A stretch of 64,000 nt of DNA from Phallusia mammillata (taxonomy: Eukaryota > Chordata > Ascidiacea > Phlebobranchia > Ascidiidae), in NCBI GenBank assembly GCA_003260075.1, contig QLIY01000491.1, positions 55,246-119,245 on the forward strand, written 5' to 3'. Both the position numbers and the translations under genes were made by a program. Positions 1-12,300 of the stretch are shown in pieces (the first letter of the stretch is position 1; each line of letters begins with the position of its first letter). The notes beneath the pieces were generated by a model. The model was given only the letters and a program-made list of their open reading frames with translations, made no database searches and was not told the origin of the DNA.

Positions 1-325
1 CTTCCACAGACGTGCATGACGTCACGAATCCGACGGTGGGGTGGTTTCCAGATCACCTTCCTATTTCCTCCATCTCTCTATGTTGATTTTGTGGTGAATT
101 GATTTTTTTGTAAATACGTTTTTAATGACGTCAGACACTTGATCGGGTGACGTCAGTAAGAGGGGAGTGCCGCTTCAACAGGTAAGTGTCGAATCACGAA
201 TAACCAATCAAATGGCAACCATTAACACTCTCTTTCTTTTGATCTTTCGTAATCCCTATTGCTTGCATGTGACTAACTCGGCAAACACTTGAATTTATGC
301 TGACTTGGGATTTGGTCTAATTTAG
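1..325. other. Upstream of the first resolved collagen exon
   Basis: No coding exon can be supported here. A good splice donor (CAG followed by GTAAGT) occurs at about 180-187, so a 5' UTR exon or a short upstream collagen exon may end there. The first resolved exon needs one incoming base, and no signal-peptide exon with matching phase was found. The segment contains three copies of TGACGTCA (near 18, 126 and 169). Confidence 0.4.
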
Positions 326-3300
326 GTTTTGATCTGGTCTCCGCTTTTCAATTACACAAGAAGACGAATGAATCCGGTATAAGAAAAGTGGACGGTTCGG
401 CTAAAGGTTTGACCGCGTTTAGATTGTCCGACAGTCCATCTATTTTGACAAGGTGTGGAAAAATATTTTGATAACTAGTGGTAAAAGAAATGTGCTTCCG
501 AAACTGTATTGTTTCCATTGTGACAAAGAATGGAGGTTTTTTTTATCATTATTAAACCTGCTTAAAAAGCTGAAAGCATATATGTGTTTGTACGTTTAGT
601 CCAAACTGGTATCTATTGACTGGTTAATTGTGTCAACGACGACATTGTAAAAAATCATTTTACTCACATGATCTGACTTGTTTTCTGTAAAGTGTGTTGA
701 ATCTCCAATCTCAAAGTTTTAATATGGTTTTCCAAGCTAATATTTTAAATCAATGATTTTTAAAAGCGCATCGCTTGAGCTATACCTGACTGTCACAGCC
801 TTCAAGCAGAAATGCGCTTGGAGCGGTTTTTAGGAGGCAAAATGTGGCCCCATATATGGTTTGGTTTCAATTACAGTTTCCGATACTCAAAACGTGACAT
901 TTTTTATTTTTGGGGGTAAATGACACCCTAGTTAAGTCACTGTTGGAAGCCTGTACTAAATCAAAATACAATTGTACATTGTTTCTTTAAACTTTCCTAA
1001 TGGTTGTATATCATGGTGGTTTTCCATATTAAATCACTAAAAATATAGCCTTAAAACAATTACTTGACGACAAAGCCAATTTACGGAACTGTTTTTTAAC
1101 GTTACAGCAAGTTGTTCAGCAAGGGTCTACCCGATCAATACGCCTTTGTATCGGTCTTTCGATTGACAAAGAAATCATCCAAGGGAATTTGGAGCATCAT
1201 GAAAGTCGTGGATGCCCTCGGAAAAGAACAACTAAACATCAGACTTAACCCAAGACATGTAAGTATTTCTGCAACTGTGTGATGACGACAGAACATATGA
1301 GGTCATTAATGACGCCATCGGTGCTTTGTGCATACCTAACATCAGTGTTAATTTGACTTGTTGCAATATCGCATGTCTGAAGTAAACTTTTAATTTCTTA
1401 TTCTAGAAATCAATTGATTTTCTTGCTTTGGGTCTTGACGGCTCCGTGACCTCTGGCAAGTTCAAGGGCAAAAAATTTCCGCCTGTTAAGAAGTTATTTG
1501 ACACTCAATTCCACAAGGTCATCATGCACATCAACAGGTTGGTCTAATTAACATCCCAATGACCATAGTCGAACGTCACAGCTACGTGTGTGTGACGTAA
1601 TATTTTCAACCTAACAATTGGAAAAAAGAAAACGCATACGATTACAGTTGTAATGTTGGAACTTGTTTTGCCATTTAAAGTACTACCTCGAAGTATCGTT
1701 AGTTGAAACTGTTGCAAAGTCAGTAACTGTGACATCATTTATATGTTATTTCCAGCGGTTCTGTGACGTTATTTATCGACTGTGAGAAGGTCGGAACAAA
1801 GCGGATGAGGTTCAAAGCAAATGAAATCGGAATTGGCGGCGACACTTACTTGGGAAGAACCAGGAGAAACACGCCAGCGGAGGTGCGTGACGTCACTATT
1901 GCAAGTTGTCACATGACGTCACATCAAGTTTTGTTTGTTTATGGTTGCAGTTTGAAATTCAATCGATTCGAATGTACTGCGAAATCCAATCAGCAGACGA
2001 CGTCGAGATGGGATGCTGCGAATTACCGGGCCGAAGCGCCGGCGACGTGAGTGATGTAACAATTAACTGTTTGTGACATCACTTTGGACACGACGCTGTT
2101 TGTTTTGCAGTGTCCTCCTATATTCGGCGAAAACGACATTCCAACACCGACTGCCAACAAACCCAACACAACAACTCCAAAAGAAACTACAGCAACAACT
2201 ACAAAAGCAACTACAACAACAATAGCAACAACAACTAAAGCAACAACAACCTTAAAACCAACCACAACTCCGACTACTCAACCAACTACAACAAAAACCA
2301 CCACGCCTGTTGCCACGACAACCGCCGAGTACGTGTTCTTGTCTGTTACGTTATTATTGACGTCATGTCTTACGTCACAATGTGTTACGTTTCAGGAAAA
2401 CGACAACCACCTTAATTCCAGAGGGATTCTTCCCCGATGAACTAATTGTAAGAACTTTTTTAGTTGTGAATATTTATTGAGTTCCCTATATTGTGTAAAA
2501 CCTATGGATATTTGTGGCACTTGCATCTTCCAGTGCCTGTTTTGCATGTGAAATTGGGATTAAATGTTGGACTTGGTAAGACAGCATATTAACACCTTTA
2601 GACCAGTGCTTTTTTACTTCACTGTCTATTTTGGCAGTTTTTTTTATCAGAGTGTTCAAAGGTTGGGAAAAATCTGATTATTGACTCTGTCCGTTTGTGC
2701 TGTTTTCTTTTGCCGTATAGGAGTTGACACCGCAAGGAATTTTACTGGGCGAAAAAACAACGACCTCAGAAACAACAAAAGGCCCCGAAATCCTGACGGG
2801 GAATCCCCAAACTGGACCCGAAGGTTTTGCCAACTTTTCTCGGCCACAAAGTCCAGAGAAACGACCAAATGTGATTGGCGAAGCTGTTGGTCCTGACCTT
2901 GACATTGCCGCCTGCGTTTGTCCAGCAGGGGAGAAGGGTGACAAGGTATATCATCAATTCACTGATTTAAAATTTTAGGGATCGTTATCTATTCGGTGAA
3001 TTTAGATTTTAGAATCTATTGGGATCTGTTGGGTCCTTTGTGTATGTAATTAATCAGTTTAGGTTCCATTGGGTTTAATATTCGGTTGATAAAAACTCTA
3101 AGAGTAAAAACGTATTTTTGATCCACCAAGGTGAAAAGACCTATTCGATGGAAACTGAGTTGAAACTAGGTAATTAGTTTACAAACAAGTGGATATAGAT
3201 TTACTTCATAACAGGGAGATAGGGGAGAGAGCGGTTTTAACGGAACAGATGGATCTGACGGACGAGACGGAATTCAAGGTCCGCCTGGCAATGCTGGAAT

Positions 3301-6300
3301 AAAAGGCGAACTTGGTGCCATTGGACTCCCGGGCCCCCCAGGCATCGACGGAGCCGCCGGGGCAGATGTAAGTGGATTTCAAACTGTTTTATTCAAAACG
3401 AATAATTGACAAAGCAACATTGCTTTCTAATCCGAATCAGTCAACAAATGGTGTTAAATTATGTATATTTCGCCTATCATCAGCCGCTCTGCACCCAACG
3501 AGTGTAAAAGTAAAAACAAAATTAGGTAGTAAAACAATTACACCAAAGGTTTATCGTTTAAGTCTTTGCATATTATATCATGAAAGAGGTTCAAAATATT
3601 AGTTGGTAATGATTTTATCTCATTTCTTGAAAATCGGTTTTAAAGACATATGTTTCGAGCCCAATTCATTGTTGGTGTGCATACTTTAATCTTGATCAAC
3701 GATGGAATGGTCCACGCTGTTATTTTTACTGGGCCAGTGGTCCATGGCCTGAAACGAGTTGAGAACCACTGGTTTAAGACTACTTGTTGACTAATTCTGA
3801 TTCGGAAGCACTGTTTCTTCGTTAATTATTCTCACAGAAATTTACACATTTAATCAGTGATCGTGGGCATATGATGCTTATTATTCGCGAAAAAGATCCT
3901 GTAACAAACACTAAATGTGACTTGATTCAAACAGCAAATTCAAATTTTGGTTTTGCGCAGGGAATGCCTGGTGTAAATGGAAGCGCAGGACGAAGGGTAA
4001 GATTCGTAATTCTCCAGTGGGTCTGGTATTTGTCTTAAACTGTTAGTGTTTTTTTTTAGGGACCCCGAGGTAGACCTGGAAAAGACGGGCTGGATGGAGT
4101 TAATGTGAGTAGAAGTGAAAACAAGTCCACACGTATTGTAAATGGGAAAACACCCCTAATCCCAATCGTGTCGGCGAACATACATAAACGCCTGTGGGAA
4201 TGTTAGTGTTGATTGGAAACTCGTGGAAAAAAGCACAAATGGAAAAAAACTAGTTTCCAAGAGGAAAGTTTAAAATTAATGCAGATTTTACCACCTTTTG
4301 TGGCGGTTATATGCTGGTCGCGTTTAGCTGTTTGGTCTCCTTGTACCCGTTTTTGTAGCCTTTGGTGGCTTAAATCAAACTGAAATGTAAAATATGATTT
4401 GAGCCCCCTTTTGGAGAGATTTTGACTGGCCCTTGCAAAATTTACAGAAGTCAGTCCGCAAATTGTCAGTCAACATTTCAAATCCCAATTAGGCCCGTCA
4501 GTAAGCTGATTCTTTCATGTGCAAGCCAAACTTAGCAGGCCGCGCTTCAGCTACTTGTGGCTTTTCAGCTTTATTTTGTGGTTTTGCGCATCGCGTTGCA
4601 CAACCACGTTCCATTGCCAAATAAGGGCATGACAGCAATAACGTTTCTCATGAGCCCGGACATAGCGGCTCTGGTACTCGGCTTGTTAGCGCATGAAAAC
4701 AATCAACAACGGCGTCAGGTATCCTTCACTTAACAGACGAGCCATATTAGTACAGCAGTATGTAACCGCGCATCAATCCTTCTGTTTTTAACTTGTCTTA
4801 AACTTCGCCATTCCAACCATGCAATGTTTTGAATGTTACATGATTGAACAGATTTTATTCTCCGAGTGAAGAAAAAAATGTAAACTTGTAAATAACTTAG
4901 GATTTGTTTACATACAAACGAGTATTGCTCTTCCAGCAGTTTTATTATAAATAAATCGACGTTTCGACGTCCTATATAAGACGTCTTCATCAAGATAACG
5001 GCATATCTTGAAAGGCAAATTTCCTAAAAAGCGACAAATTGTAACAAACTGTGCAAAAAAGCGAAACAAAATCAGATTTTTTACATATGCTATAATTTTT
5101 TGGGGAATTTGCTGAAATAGGCAACTTGTATGATGTTTTGGTTCAGAGTTTTTTTCATTCTTTTTTTTACTGCTTAGTTTACTTTGCTAATGCGTTAGGC
5201 CTACAGCATGCATTATTCAAAGGGATCATTTCGAATTCATATTAATAAAAAATACTGTAAACTAAAAGTAGGAGTGGTATAATAATAACTACTTTTAGGA
5301 TAAATTTTCATGCTACATGATTTTGTGATTAGATTGTACCGGGTCAAACCTAGGGTTACCAGAGATCTCCACATATCCGGCAGTTTTGTTTTCAAACAAA
5401 TCTTTTAAAATATATTCTAGTTTTGTTCAAACTATCAATTTTATTTGCTTAATAGGGCGAACCTGGCGAGCCTGGCATACCCGGGGACGCCGGACCCATA
5501 GGAGCAAAGGGTGAACCTGGGGCCGACGGTGCCGCTGGAGCAGATGGAGCCCCCGGAACTCCGGTAAATCCCCTTTGTACTCAATATGACCCCAAATACT
5601 TTTTGACTTTGAATTTTATCAGGGTGCCCGTGGATCTGTTGGAGCAAAGGGTGAAACCGGAGAAAAGGGCGAAACAGGGTCAATTGGGGCCGTGGGGGCC
5701 ATTGGTCCCCCTGGACTTAAAGGCAACACGGGTGATGTTGGGCCTGAAGGACCACCAGGGCAACCAGGACTTGCAGTAAGTGATCAAGTGGCTAGAAAAA
5801 TTAGGCTTTAGGATAAATATGAATATTTTTAGGGAGAAGCTGGGGCAACAGGAGAAAGAGGACCAGTTGGACCCCCATCGGACGTCCCAGGCCCCAACGG
5901 TGAAAAGGTGCTTTTTATAATGTTGACTCAGTTGAAGTTTGCCAAACTGCTTTAGTCGCGTAAATTCCTACACAGAGTTGTTAAAGGGCCTTAAACTGGA
6001 TCACGAACCCGGCTCGAACCCAAAAATACAAGCCCGAAACCTGGCCCGAACCCGAATCGTTTTTGAGAACAACTGGCTACTTAGCTAATTAAATTTATTC
6101 AAAAAACTACCAACACTGAAGTCAGGCCCGTTTTTTTTAAGAAACCCAAGCCCGAACACGGCCCGAAAAGCCCGGCCCGACTTACAACTCTGTTCCTACA
6201 ACAATGTTATGTTTCAGGGCGAAGTTGGTGCTACCGGCAAAAATGGACAAGACGGAGTCAAGGGTGAGCCTGGAAAAGATGGAGAGAGGGGCGAAGAAGG

Positions 6301-9300
6301 CCCTAGAGGCGAGATTGGCGAACGAGGACCCCAAGGCGAAGTTGGGGCTGTCGGTGCCAAAGGAGAACCGGGAAAAGATGGAAAAGACGGAGCTGACGGA
6401 AAAGATGGACAAGATGGAGAAAATGGAGAACAGGTAAGATACGATAAAATATGTTTCTTGTTTGCTACTGCATGAATAAATCAAACTAATACTGAATGAA
6501 GAAATCAAACTGTCTTTTGAACCAAAATTTTGTTATGATTAAATAGGAAACTGATGTGACAAAAATCTTCTTGTGTTTTTAAAAAACAAAATTTCTAATC
6601 GAGCTTTTCTGCAATGTGTCTTTTGTATAATTCTTGAAATTTATATCTTACTGCATTTGACTGATTTTAAGGCCCTGAAAAAAATAGTAAACTTTATGCG
6701 TGTTTTTAATCTTGTAATGTTTGGGATTGAATTAATTGCGAATTTATGTCTTTCAGGGTGAGGTTGGACCAAAAGGCGAAGAAGGGGTCATAGGTCAGCC
6801 TGGTTTAGATGTAAGTACAAGACTTTCACCTTTTACTGCGAACAGTCGTACCAAAAATGTAAAAATATTACTCTTTGTGCTTTCTTTTAAAGGGTATCGA
6901 TGGCGCCCCAGGGGTGCAGGGTGAGCGCGGACCCCCAGGCCCCCAGGGTCTTGTGGGAAGGCAGGGTCCAGCTGGGGAGCCAGGAGTACCAGGACAAGAT
7001 GTAAGTTTATTGTGTGTTTTACTATTTCAAACTCACAATACTTGTTTGTTTTGTTTTTGGTTAGGGTGCAGACGGGATACCTGGATTGGAAGGAAGCAAG
7101 GGATCTAAGGGTGGAATCGGGGAGCCGGGACCAAGAGGATTACCCGGCGATGAAGGACCTCCCGTATGTGACAACGTTATTTATAAGTCTAATTTTAAGA
7201 TTCTTTTTTATTTGAATGCATTCAATGTAAAAAAACAGGACCACACACATTTTTTACTTCACTAAACTATTATTATTGTTACAAACAAAAAATACAGTTA
7301 TATCGAAACTTTTTAATCTTCGACATGGTATTTCCGCTTAAAAATTTTATTTCATTTTTATTTTATTTTTCAATTTGTTTTTTAAAATTTATTTCACTTT
7401 TTAATTCATACCTTTTAAATTATTATTTTATATTTCACATTTGTGCAGGGTCAACCAGGAGAATTAGGAGCCAAAGGGGAAATCGGAGAACGTGGAGAAA
7501 AGGTAAGAATGCATTTTGAAAACAAGAAAAAAACACCATGGTAGTTTTCTTTACATTGCAGTTATCACATCTCAAACACACCAAAACTTATATGAGTCTA
7601 AACAAACTAAATTTTGGACTGCGCTAAACTTACTTTCTTATGAGCTCCTGTCACATAAACCTTTATTATACGGTGTAGGTGTGGTGCGTTTAGCTATGTT
7701 CGTCAATTTAAGCCCCCCACAACGTTTCAATGTAGCGCAGATTTTTCCAGTTTGGTTATTGTTTTATTGAAATGGTGTCGCTATGTTTTTATTTACGTAT
7801 TTTATTTATCATTTTATTTATATTTACAAACTTTCAATTAAATTTGTAAGTTCTTTCAGACTAGTGAAGCAAAAAACTAGTAAACTAAATAAGTTATTCC
7901 ATTTTTTTTTCTTAATACATCATGTTTTCTTTATTTACCCAGGGTGAAAATGGGGTACCTGGCGAACCTGGGATCACAGAAGTGAGAGTGAGTAAAAAAC
8001 TTTGAAAACGTTTGATGGTGCTTCTATGTAGCAAAGTTGGTTTAGTTATTAATTAAGTTGTGTTAGCCTGTTGGGAATTTTTGAGGCTCTTTTTTGGCCT
8101 GCAGGTTTGATTAAAAACAATTTTGGGCCGCCGTATAAGGTATTTTAGCGTCGTAAAAAATCATCATGTTTAGATGGAATATAGGGACCCTCCGGAACCG
8201 GTTCCCGGACGAAAAGGTACCAAGGGTGAAATTGGTGAAACTGGAGCGAAAGGAGAACGAGGAGAAAACGGAATTAATGGAAAAGACGGAATCGACGGAA
8301 ATGACGGAGAAGCAGGATCCAAGGTAAACTGCATTCAAAGAAGTTTGATTTCCGGTCATTAACTGAAGTTCAATTCTAAATGGCTGCCAACTTTGGAATA
8401 TTACTAGTAATTGCCCAATTTTTTAAAATTTGTTTTATTTTTGATCCTAATTTTGTTTGTTTGTTTCATTTTTGCCCTCGGTGGGCGGGGAACGCCTAAA
8501 TGCGTTGTGCTCACAATAAGTCCCCCGTCGAGCTGCCTGTTTTTATTACTCTAGTCCGTTTTTTTCCACTTAGGGAATTAGGGCCTTTAGTTCAACGCAT
8601 CAAATTCCACTTGATTGAAGCAATGCCGCTTAAGTTTTTTGCTCATGGAAACACAAGTGGCCGAGACAGGATTAGAACCGACAAGCTTGCAAACATAATT
8701 TTGTTAACCGCTCGGTCATATTTACTTCAAAGCCGCATGTTTTGTATGCAGAGAAGTTTAGTACTAATTTGTTAAAAAACAATAAAATGCCGTTCTGGGC
8801 TTCGAAGCAATTGTATGCTTTGCATTGCTAAAGCAAAGGTTTTAACCGCAATAGTTTTGTTTTAATTATCAAGTGGGGCACTGGTCATTTAGTTCCACAA
8901 AGGTATCTTCGTCGTGTTGTACCAATGGTGTTTTTTTTCGCTTAACTTAAATCATTGGGGGTAGCAAATGGCCCTTGGTCTTTTCTTGTCGAAGTTACAA
9001 ATAGGGTTTACGTTATGCAAAATCTTGATTGGTTTCGTATATAGCGTGGTAAAGCCTGTAACAGGATCATCGTAAAAAAACAAAGTTAACGTAAAATACA
9101 AGCAAAGTTGACATTCTGCTGTTTTAAAATCCTTTCGCACCCTTGACTTAACAGACCCATGGACAGTTTTTTTAAGGTTTGGCTTGGGTGACCGCTAAGT
9201 AGTTTTAAGAGACCGCAAGTGTTTCATTTAAATACCAAAAAGAGCCCTTAGTGCATTTTGGGAAACCGCTGGAGAAATTTGGAAAACACCTTAAAAAAAC

Positions 9301-12300
9301 ACTGCTCATGGACACGTACTATCAAAGGCGTAACCAATTCTCTGTTTAAATTCGTAACAGGGAGAGCCAGGCGAGAGAGGTTATCCCGGATCTGCGGGAC
9401 CGATTGGACCTGAGGTAATTTCTCCTTTTTTCTTTTTTTGTCTCCTTTTTCGTTTTACCTGCAACAAGTTTTTGCAGGGACCGCGAGGACGTCCCGGTGA
9501 ACCCGGCGTGCCTGGAGAAGTGGGGCCAAAAGGGGCAACTGGAGATGCAGGCCCACCTGGAGAAGACGGAATTAAGGGGTCAAAGGGTGAAATCGGAATT
9601 CAGGGAAATCCTGGACTTGTTGGGGCAACTGGAGACACAGTATGTTATTACGTGAAAATAATAAAAACTTTTGTTGCAAATTTTTATAATTTGTCATTAT
9701 GAATTTTGTTCTGTTTATAAAAATAATGAGTGTTAGAACTAAACAAATTGATTGCATTTATATAAAGAACGGAAGATACCAGGAGAAAATAGATATTCCC
9801 CGACATTAATCGCTTGATTTCGTTACTAGGAAAATATGTTACATTATTAGACGTTTTTAATTACTGTTTTCTTTGTTGGTTTCTTAACTGACCTCCGTAT
9901 TTTTTTCCACAGGGCCTTCCGGGACCACCTGGACCATCTGGTTCCGACGGACACACTGGCCAGAGAGGCGAACCTGGACCAGTGGGACCGCCAGGATCCC
10001 CGGGAATTGAAGTAGGATAGTTCGTCTAAACTAAATTTCAAGCATAACTTTTAAACACTTATATACGGCCTATTTCTTATTCAATGCTTTTGAAATCAAA
10101 CTGTCTTTGAAATCAAAGGCGCATATTTTAGGGTTTAAAATCCGGGGGAAATAAATGCCAATACTTGTGTCTAAAACAAGGTTCTCAAACACGCTGGCCT
10201 CCAAGGTTTATTGCGCGGCCCACGAAGTATTTGCACAAATTATGTGTTTTACCCAGGCCAAATATACGGCACCCGACCGAATCGAGTTGATTCTTTGTGG
10301 GTGACATCTGGAAACATATGCAACGGTTTTATAGGATGTTACTTCATGACATGAATACACGAGTTCGTGACATGAATGCACAATTTACATTTATATCATG
10401 CAATATTTTTGTTGTCATGTTATCACTGTAACAAAAGTTCCAATAGCGCGGCCCTCGACTTGCTTTGGAGTTTTGTGGCTCCAAAAGTAGTTTGAATTTG
10501 AGACCCCTGGTCTAAAACATGACATTGCCGCCTATTGAAAATGAAAAAAAATATTACCACACGTATTTTTAAAGTATTTTCACACGTAAAACGGATACTA
10601 TTCGTAACATTGTACAATTGTTATTGTTGTTATGGGGGGGGGGGCACGTATTTTTAAAGTATTTTCACACGTTTTCATGTAAAACGGATACTATTCGTAA
10701 CATTGTACAATTGTTATTGTTGTTATTGTACAGGGTCCTGCAGGGGCAATCGGGGCACCAGGACCACCTGGAAGGGACGGCCAGACTGAGTTAGTGGTGG
10801 GACCAAGAGGCCTGCCCGGCGAATCAGGAGAAATAGGACCGAGGGTGAGTTATTTTGTCGCCAGTTGTGAAAGAGTTAAAAGTTTGCTCCTTCCTAACAT
10901 CAAACCTTTTCTTCAAAGGGATTTCCTGGCAGAAACGGTCTACCTGGAAACCCGGGAACACCTGGACAGCCGGTGAGCTAACAATGCTGTATTGTGACGT
11001 TGTTGTCATCACGCTCAGTCAAGCGTGGCCTCTAAGAGCCTTAGCCCTTTGTGACTTGATAATGGACGCTTTGTTTGCCTTTTGCAGGGTCGAGTGATAA
11101 CGGAGCCTCAGGAGGTGAGTACAAGCGCAAGGTTGTGACGTCATAGACCGTGTGACGTCATCATGTTTGTTTGCTTTTGTTGCAGAGCAATTGCGAAGAG
11201 TGTCCACCGGGCCCGGTCGGACCACCAGGGGTCAACGGACAGCCGGTAGGTGGCAGTGTAGGGCGTAAGAGCTGTTTTTCGATTTTTGCTGTAGATTTAG
11301 TTTTTTGATTTGTCGTTTAGGACGTCTTTATAAATCCTTGTAAGCTCTGTCATACAGCAGGGTTTATTTACAATTATTACAGCCAAATAATTATATTCTT
11401 GCGAAACACAACCTTGTAAATAAACCATAACATAATCGATATGGATGTGATTTTTAGTGGGGAAAAAGTGTTTGCAAGTGCGTTTTGTAATAACTTCGAA
11501 ACAATATCTGAGAAAAGTTTATTAAATTACTCGAATGCTACATAACAATAAGCCACATAAAAAGAAAATAGTGCTCTTTGCGTCGCAAGAAAATCAGACA
11601 CCATTCAGAATCCCGAGGTTATTGTGTTCTTAGGCGTAACATCCGTTGCTTTGATGTTCTTGCTGTCATAGACTAATGTGGTGTGATTTAATTTTCGTTT
11701 TCCGGATGATTGACTTTCACTGGCGGTTCAATATTCGTGTGTGATGGATTAGTCACGTGATTATTGTATCGGGGGCAAAATTTGAGTTCCTTGTGTCAAA
11801 GCGTTTTGATGCGTGCTTAGACCACTTTAACTTACACTGTATTAGGCTACATAACTTCGGGGAGAATCTTAATTCACAACAGAACAGTTTGCTAAATACC
11901 GATGGATGGCGCAAAGAGCTTTAAAGAACATTTCAAAGTAAAATTGGGTGAAAGTGCTAACGGTTATGGCTATTAGGGTTGGGGTTGGCTTTCATGTAAT
12001 AACAATAGCAATACACTGAGTTCCTAGCCCCGCATTTAAGTTAGTTACTAACTCTATCCCAGTCTCACTGTTCATTCAAGTAACTGTGCTCTTCACGCCA
12101 TCTATCGTTATTAAGCAAACTTTGTCTGTTGTGAGTTCTTATGTTAGTTGCTCTACCAACTTTGGGCAATTAATCTTCTTGCACTTTTCTGGCTAATTAC
12201 GCGGGCTTTTGTTTGTATTCAAATATTTTAACACACAGAGATGATTTTAGTGATGAAAGTAACGGCCCAAATATACGTGTAAAGCAACATGCTTTATTGT

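Noticed and set aside
1..181. Signal-peptide exon of the collagen
   Set aside because: An ATG frame near 15-110 has some hydrophobic residues, but no donor of the required phase follows; not supportable.
2023..2265. Minus-strand Val-rich open frame
   Set aside because: Antisense of the ACA/ACT threonine codons of the collagen linker.
8590..8722. Possible tRNA-Leu/Ser gene on the minus strand
   Set aside because: A-box and B-box-like text is present, but the acceptor stem is not evident and the adjoining body recurs at 38926, which indicates a SINE.
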